This document shows positions 62,601-64,000 of a DNA stretch of 64,000 nt, in pieces. The stretch comes from Gordionus sp. m RMFG-2023. Its lineage: Eukaryota; Nematomorpha; Gordioida; Chordodea; Parachordodidae. A model generated the notes under the pieces. That model worked only from the letters and a program-made list of their open reading frames with translations. It was not told where the DNA came from and did not search any database. Positions within the stretch are counted from its first letter, which is position 1; each line of letters begins with the position of its first letter. The stretch covers positions 11,224,846 to 11,288,845 of the forward strand of contig NC_088779.1 in the NCBI RefSeq assembly GCF_954871325.1, given 5' to 3'. Position numbers and translations under genes: made by a program.

Positions 62601-62796
62601 ATTTGGGCAGATTTAAACATAACATTTATAAACCCTTTAAGAATAAAATTAAAAAAATAAAATTGAAATGATTAGATTTATATGGTGGCTGCCTGGTTTA
62701 CCGTTTAGTTTATTAATTTTTGTGTACGATGAAGCCCGACGATATACATTGAGAAATAATCCTGGTTGTTACATAGAAAAAGAGACTTACTATTAA
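53403..62796 (+). CDS. ATP1A: Na+/K+-transporting ATPase alpha subunit (5' end missing)
   Basis: P-type (P2C) ATPase that exports three Na+ and imports two K+ per ATP at the plasma membrane, working with a beta subunit. Seventeen exons join in phase: 53403-53606, 53663-53776, 53825-53959, 54018-54135, 54468-54736, 56205-56406, 57007-57115, 57161-57293, 57358-57863, 59888-60105, 61398-61499, 61546-61700, 61745-61839, 61891-62065, 62119-62249, 62330-62431, 62676-62796. They give 962 residues; the vertebrate protein is about 1,020, and about 60 N-terminal residues (before the GLSSIQAA segment) are not found. Visible motifs: TGES (actuator), VPEGLL (ion-binding TM4), DKTGTLT (phosphorylated Asp), MKGAPE (nucleotide binding), [21 protein letters not shown] and IDLGTD (TM5/TM6 ion sites), QWADL, and the C-terminal EKETYY. 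NDN/DN before LYLG favours Na+/K+ over gastric H+/K+ type, though the latter cannot be fully excluded. All introns have GT-AG ends. Copy is intact in the part seen. Confidence 0.97.
53663..53776 (+). CDS. ATP1A: ATP1A exon: TM2
   Basis: [20 protein letters not shown] then [17 protein letters not shown]; acceptor TTTTGTAG, donor GTATAT. Phase 0 at both ends. Confidence 0.95.
53825..53959 (+). CDS. ATP1A: ATP1A exon: actuator domain, first part
   Basis: Contains [20 protein letters not shown] and [12 protein letters not shown]; the usual GGDRIPAD is YGDIVPAD here. Donor GTTTAA, which is weak. Phase 0 at both ends. Confidence 0.93.
54018..54135 (+). CDS. ATP1A: ATP1A exon: TGES motif
   Basis: [16 protein letters not shown] then [14 protein letters not shown] is the dephosphorylation loop of the actuator domain. 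Ends in phase 1. Confidence 0.96.
54136..54467 (+). other. ATP1A intron 4 (332 bp)
   Basis: AT-rich, no gene or repeat recognised. The plus-strand frame 54064-54291 is exon 4 read in another frame plus intron. Confidence 0.6.
54468..54736 (+). CDS. ATP1A: ATP1A exon: TM3 and TM4
   Basis: Contains [18 protein letters not shown]3 ([18 protein letters not shown]) and TM4 with [20 protein letters not shown]; the Glu of VPEG coordinates Na+ and K+. Confidence 0.97.
54975..55415. mobile_element. Fold-back (long inverted repeat) element in ATP1A intron 5
   Basis: The left arm (from about 54979) has CTTATTATGAGAGCATAAAA and TCGAACAAATTCTCATTTAA; the right arm, read on the other strand from about 55412, has CTTATTATGAGAGCACAAAA and TCGAACAACTTTTCATTTAA at matching distances. 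The arms are each about 200 bp and meet near 55190. No terminal target duplication could be fixed. Diverged GATCTGATC/GATCAGATC motifs lie outside the arms (about 54797 and 55576). Confidence 0.75.
56205..56406 (+). CDS. ATP1A: ATP1A exon: phosphorylation site
   Basis: Starts [20 protein letters not shown] and contains [20 protein letters not shown]; the Asp of DKTGT is the phosphorylated residue. The Ser of the vertebrate CSDKTG is Thr. Ends in phase 1 at CCAT before GTAATT. Confidence 0.96.
56407..57006 (+). other. ATP1A intron 6 (600 bp)
   Basis: AT-rich. The minus-strand frame at 56374-56592 has no recognisable motif. Nothing else seen. Confidence 0.6.
57007..57115 (+). CDS. ATP1A: ATP1A exon: nucleotide-binding domain, first part
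   Basis: Acceptor AATCAAG; joins as a Cys codon and continues [20 protein letters not shown] then [15 protein letters not shown]. The seam gives one residue more than the vertebrate sequence over this loop, which supports the chosen splice sites. The polypyrimidine tract is poor. Confidence 0.85.
57161..57293 (+). CDS. ATP1A: ATP1A exon: nucleotide-binding domain, second part
   Basis: [18 protein letters not shown] then [12 protein letters not shown], the strongly conserved [10 protein letters not shown] segment. Acceptor TCGTTTTTAG. Confidence 0.96.
57358..57863 (+). CDS. ATP1A: ATP1A exon: nucleotide-binding and phosphorylation domains
   Basis: The largest exon. Contains [18 protein letters not shown] (Lys of KGAPE lies at the ATP site), [49 protein letters not shown] and [11 protein letters not shown]. 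Ends in phase 2 at a strong GTGAGT donor. Confidence 0.97.
58123..59577 (-). mobile_element. Second hAT transposon (about 1,455 bp) in ATP1A intron 9
   Basis: The ends TAGTGCTGTAAAC and GTTTACAACACTA are inverted and nearly identical to those of the element at 51916. Arrays of GAACGCGTTC-type motifs sit just inside both ends (58150-58240 and 59440-59565). On the left the element is preceded by TGATTTCA; on the right it is followed by TTTCA, so 5 of the 8 duplicated bases remain if three were lost. A transposase dimerisation remnant lies on the minus strand (next entry), which sets the orientation. It makes up 72 percent of the 2,024-bp intron. Confidence 0.88.
58437..58520 (-). pseudogene. 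hAT transposase dimerisation-domain remnant
   Basis: The minus strand reads [20 protein letters not shown] then TAKCSC, matching the PxSxPVERxFSxA signature and the equivalent segment of the element at 51916 (SAPIEHVFSTAKAVL). The rest of the coding region is not readable. Confidence 0.75.
59888..60105 (+). CDS. ATP1A: ATP1A exon: TGDGVND hinge
   Basis: Begins [20 protein letters not shown] and contains [18 protein letters not shown] and [19 protein letters not shown]. The join with the previous exon (NVPVGP-GSKACV) is about four residues shorter than in vertebrates. Confidence 0.95.
60106..61397 (+). other. ATP1A intron 10 (1,292 bp)
   Basis: Holds an inverted head of the GGGGAGACC repeat family at 60611-60622 (TGGTCTCCC), with GGGGTAAC about 30 bp to its left. 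No gene seen. Confidence 0.6.
60611..60622 (-). repeat. GGGGAGACC repeat family, copy 9 (inverted, diverged)
   Basis: ATGGTCTCCCTA on the plus strand is TAGGGAGACCAT on the minus strand. Confidence 0.45.
61398..61499 (+). CDS. ATP1A: ATP1A exon: end of phosphorylation domain
   Basis: [20 protein letters not shown] then [14 protein letters not shown]. Confidence 0.96.
61546..61700 (+). CDS. ATP1A: ATP1A exon: TM5 and TM6
   Basis: [20 protein letters not shown] then [20 protein letters not shown] and LCIDLGTDM. Glu of NIPE and both Asp of IDLGTD are the cation ligands. Confidence 0.97.
61745..61839 (+). CDS. ATP1A: ATP1A exon: TM6-TM7 loop
   Basis: [20 protein letters not shown] then [11 protein letters not shown]; short flanking introns of 44 and 51 bp. 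Confidence 0.96.
61891..62065 (+). CDS. ATP1A: ATP1A exon: TM7 and the beta-subunit contact loop
   Basis: [20 protein letters not shown] then [13 protein letters not shown] and SYGQEW. The SYGQ(Q/E)W segment contacts the beta subunit in known structures. The plus-strand frame running through from the previous exon is only readthrough of the intron. Confidence 0.95.
62119..62249 (+). CDS. ATP1A: ATP1A exon: TM8
   Basis: [20 protein letters not shown] then [18 protein letters not shown]. The Asp of QWAD is the third Na+ site. Confidence 0.96.
62330..62431 (+). CDS. ATP1A: ATP1A exon: TM9
   Basis: [20 protein letters not shown] then WLRMYPLK; donor GTAAAT. Phase 2 on both sides. Confidence 0.94.
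62676..62796 (+). CDS. ATP1A: ATP1A last exon: TM10 and C-terminus
   Basis: Acceptor GATTAG, then [20 protein letters not shown] and [10 protein letters not shown] followed by TAA at 62794. The KETYY end is conserved in animal alpha subunits and bears on the Na+ sites. Confidence 0.94.
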
Positions 62797-62944
62797 ATAA
62801 TCCATTCCTATCATAATATATAGATACTATGATAATAATGATAATTTTATATGTATCGTTTATAAATTTATATGAAAAATCATCAGAATGTAAATGCATT
62901 TGCAATGTATTATTCCAAAGTCCCATAATAATAGCAAAACATTT

Positions 62945-62950
62945 AATAAA
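62945..62950 (+). promoter_or_regulatory. Candidate polyadenylation signal AATAAA of ATP1A
   Basis: First AATAAA after the stop codon, about 150 bp downstream; another lies at 63075-63080. Chance occurrence is likely in this base composition. Confidence 0.35.
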
Positions 62951-63705
62951 ACATTTACGAATATATAAAAAAATCATAATATCGAAATATTATGCAATAT
63001 AATATTTTGAATTTAAAACATGGTTAATAGATTTGTAATGTATTTTTATTCCAAATTCCCGTAATAATAGTAATAATAAAGAATAGTTGTTTGTTTTTTT
63101 AGAATATTTAAAGGTAAAGTAATTATGAATATATAAAAAAAAATAGTAATTTGAAAAAAGTAAATATGTAAAATATTAAATACAAATTTAATTTTGAATT
63201 TAAAATACAGTTTTAATAATTGCTGTTTAAATCGATATTATTTTATGGGGAAAAGGATATTTAGCGAGTTAATGCCTGAAAACTATTATATTAATTTTTT
63301 ATAATTATGGATATATTGATAAAATAAATTTGCGAGTTAATGCCTGAAAACTATTATATTAATTTTTTATAATTATGGATATATTGATAAAATAAATTTG
63401 GCATGGCAAGATATTAAATGTCTGTAAAAATTTATACGGTAATTCAAAAAAAATATTATGAGCAAGTAATTGTTACTATAAATAATATATGAAAAATAAA
63501 AAGTAATATTGCCTTTAACCCCTATTAACAACAGAAATATCATATACAGTATAAACCAGGACGAAAAATTATGTAAATGATAAGATTTCTGGGACCCGAA
63601 TAAATCAACAAGTAACGAACTTATAAGTGTGCATTTATATTTATAATTTTTTCATATAAAAAAATAAATTATAAATGTATTGTTTTTTTTTCCATTTACA
63701 TTTTT
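62951..63705. other. Intergenic space between convergent ATP1A and CBS genes
   Basis: AT-rich with A/T runs and the 68-bp tandem duplication listed separately. Both 3' untranslated regions must lie here. Confidence 0.6.
63264..63399. repeat. Perfect 68-bp tandem duplication
   Basis: The unit beginning GCGAGTTAATGCCTGAAAAC occurs at 63264-63331 and again, base for base by eye, at 63332-63399. No further partial unit follows. Confidence 0.95.
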
Positions 63706-63954
63706 TTAAGCTTTATAAGTTGATTCCTTTCTGGCGACAAAATTAAGCAAATCTATACTGGTAACTAGTCCAGTTATATTTTGCTTAACATCGTGGGCAT
63801 TCATACCTTTAACGTTTAAATCAAGTTTTTCCAACTTAACAACGGTATGATTTGCCAGGGACTGGTACCCATTATTAGTCGAAGCATATATGCAAGCAAA
63901 ATGATCTTTCTCCAAAATTTTTGACAGTTCGTAAAGATTGGTGTCCATGTGAAT
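63706..63954 (-). CDS. CBS: Cystathionine beta-synthase, last exon (C-terminal CBS domain)
   Basis: Cystathionine beta-synthase is the PLP enzyme that condenses homocysteine with serine in transsulfuration; its C-terminal pair of CBS domains binds S-adenosylmethionine. This exon encodes 82 residues. It begins after AAATAG with IHMDTNLYELSKILEKDHFA and ends GLVTSIDLLNFVARKE then STYKA and a stop at 63706-63708. The vertebrate equivalents are TLGTLSxILEMDHFALV and GVVTAIDLLNFVAAQE, in the same spacing. The insert between them (about 30 residues, containing KLEKLDLNVKGMNAHD) is longer than in vertebrates. Met at 63948 is internal, not a start. The catalytic domain lies beyond the right edge of the window. 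A related CBS-domain protein cannot be excluded, but the IDLLNFVA ending is typical of this enzyme. Confidence 0.85.
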   Translation of the reverse strand: MHMDTNLYELSKILEKDHFACIYASTNNGYQSLANHTVVKLEKLDLNVKGMNAHDVKQNITGLVTSIDLLNFVARKESTYKA

Positions 63955-64000
63955 CTATTTTTTTTTAAATTAATTGAAAAATACACAAATCATATATTTC

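Noticed and set aside
1-64000. CRISPR arrays, bacterial operons or prophage
   Set aside because: The window is eukaryotic with spliced genes; no regularly spaced identical repeats with unique spacers were seen.

Overview
This is a very AT-rich window (no exact figure computed) from an animal nuclear genome. Evidence for that: spliced genes with GT-AG introns, a metazoan-type Na+/K+-ATPase alpha subunit, a cystathionine beta-synthase exon with a C-terminal CBS module, and many decayed eukaryotic transposable elements (hAT, Ty3/gypsy, a probable MULE, MITEs, a tRNA-type SINE). The protein sequences suggest an invertebrate with a compact-intron gene style. I cannot name the phylum from the sequence.

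Layout. About 1-26 kb: no convincing gene. It holds repeats: a hAT-type element with an 8-bp target duplication (1602-2553), related copies of several MITE families, a 268/244-bp tandem duplication (9663-10174), decayed transposon debris and many G/C homopolymer tracts. About 26.8-30.6 kb: a two-exon (possibly longer) minus-strand gene encoding at least 1,099 residues of low-complexity N/S/Q/Y-rich protein, with a 16-unit hexapeptide repeat. About 31-50 kb: repeats again, including a ZMYM1/P52rIPK-like hAT transposase pseudogene (32961-33569), a FLYWCH-like/MULE-like remnant (35640-35950), a SINE, and fold-back MITEs. About 50.3-51.6 kb: a decayed minus-strand Ty3/gypsy pol fragment (RNase H tail, zinc-binding region, integrase). 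51916-53357: a 1,442-bp hAT element with a perfect 8-bp target duplication.

The best-supported gene is the plus-strand Na+/K+-ATPase alpha subunit (53403-62796). I resolve 17 coding exons whose phases all join. They give 962 residues, from just before TM1 to the conserved EKETYY terminus. Roughly the first 60 residues are not found. Most of its introns are 44-80 bp; the few large ones are mobile-element hosts: intron 9 holds a second hAT element, intron 5 a long fold-back element. Convergent with it, at the right edge, is the last exon of a minus-strand cystathionine beta-synthase gene (63706-63954).

The main themes are thus one housekeeping ion pump heavily colonised by transposons in its introns, one lineage-specific low-complexity gene, and a repeat landscape built of several short families present in multiple decayed copies. 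I did not find a clearly new biological system. The most unusual items are the two hAT elements that share a terminus but carry different subterminal repeat arrays, the hexapeptide-repeat gene, and a recurrent GGGGAGACC repeat family of unknown class.
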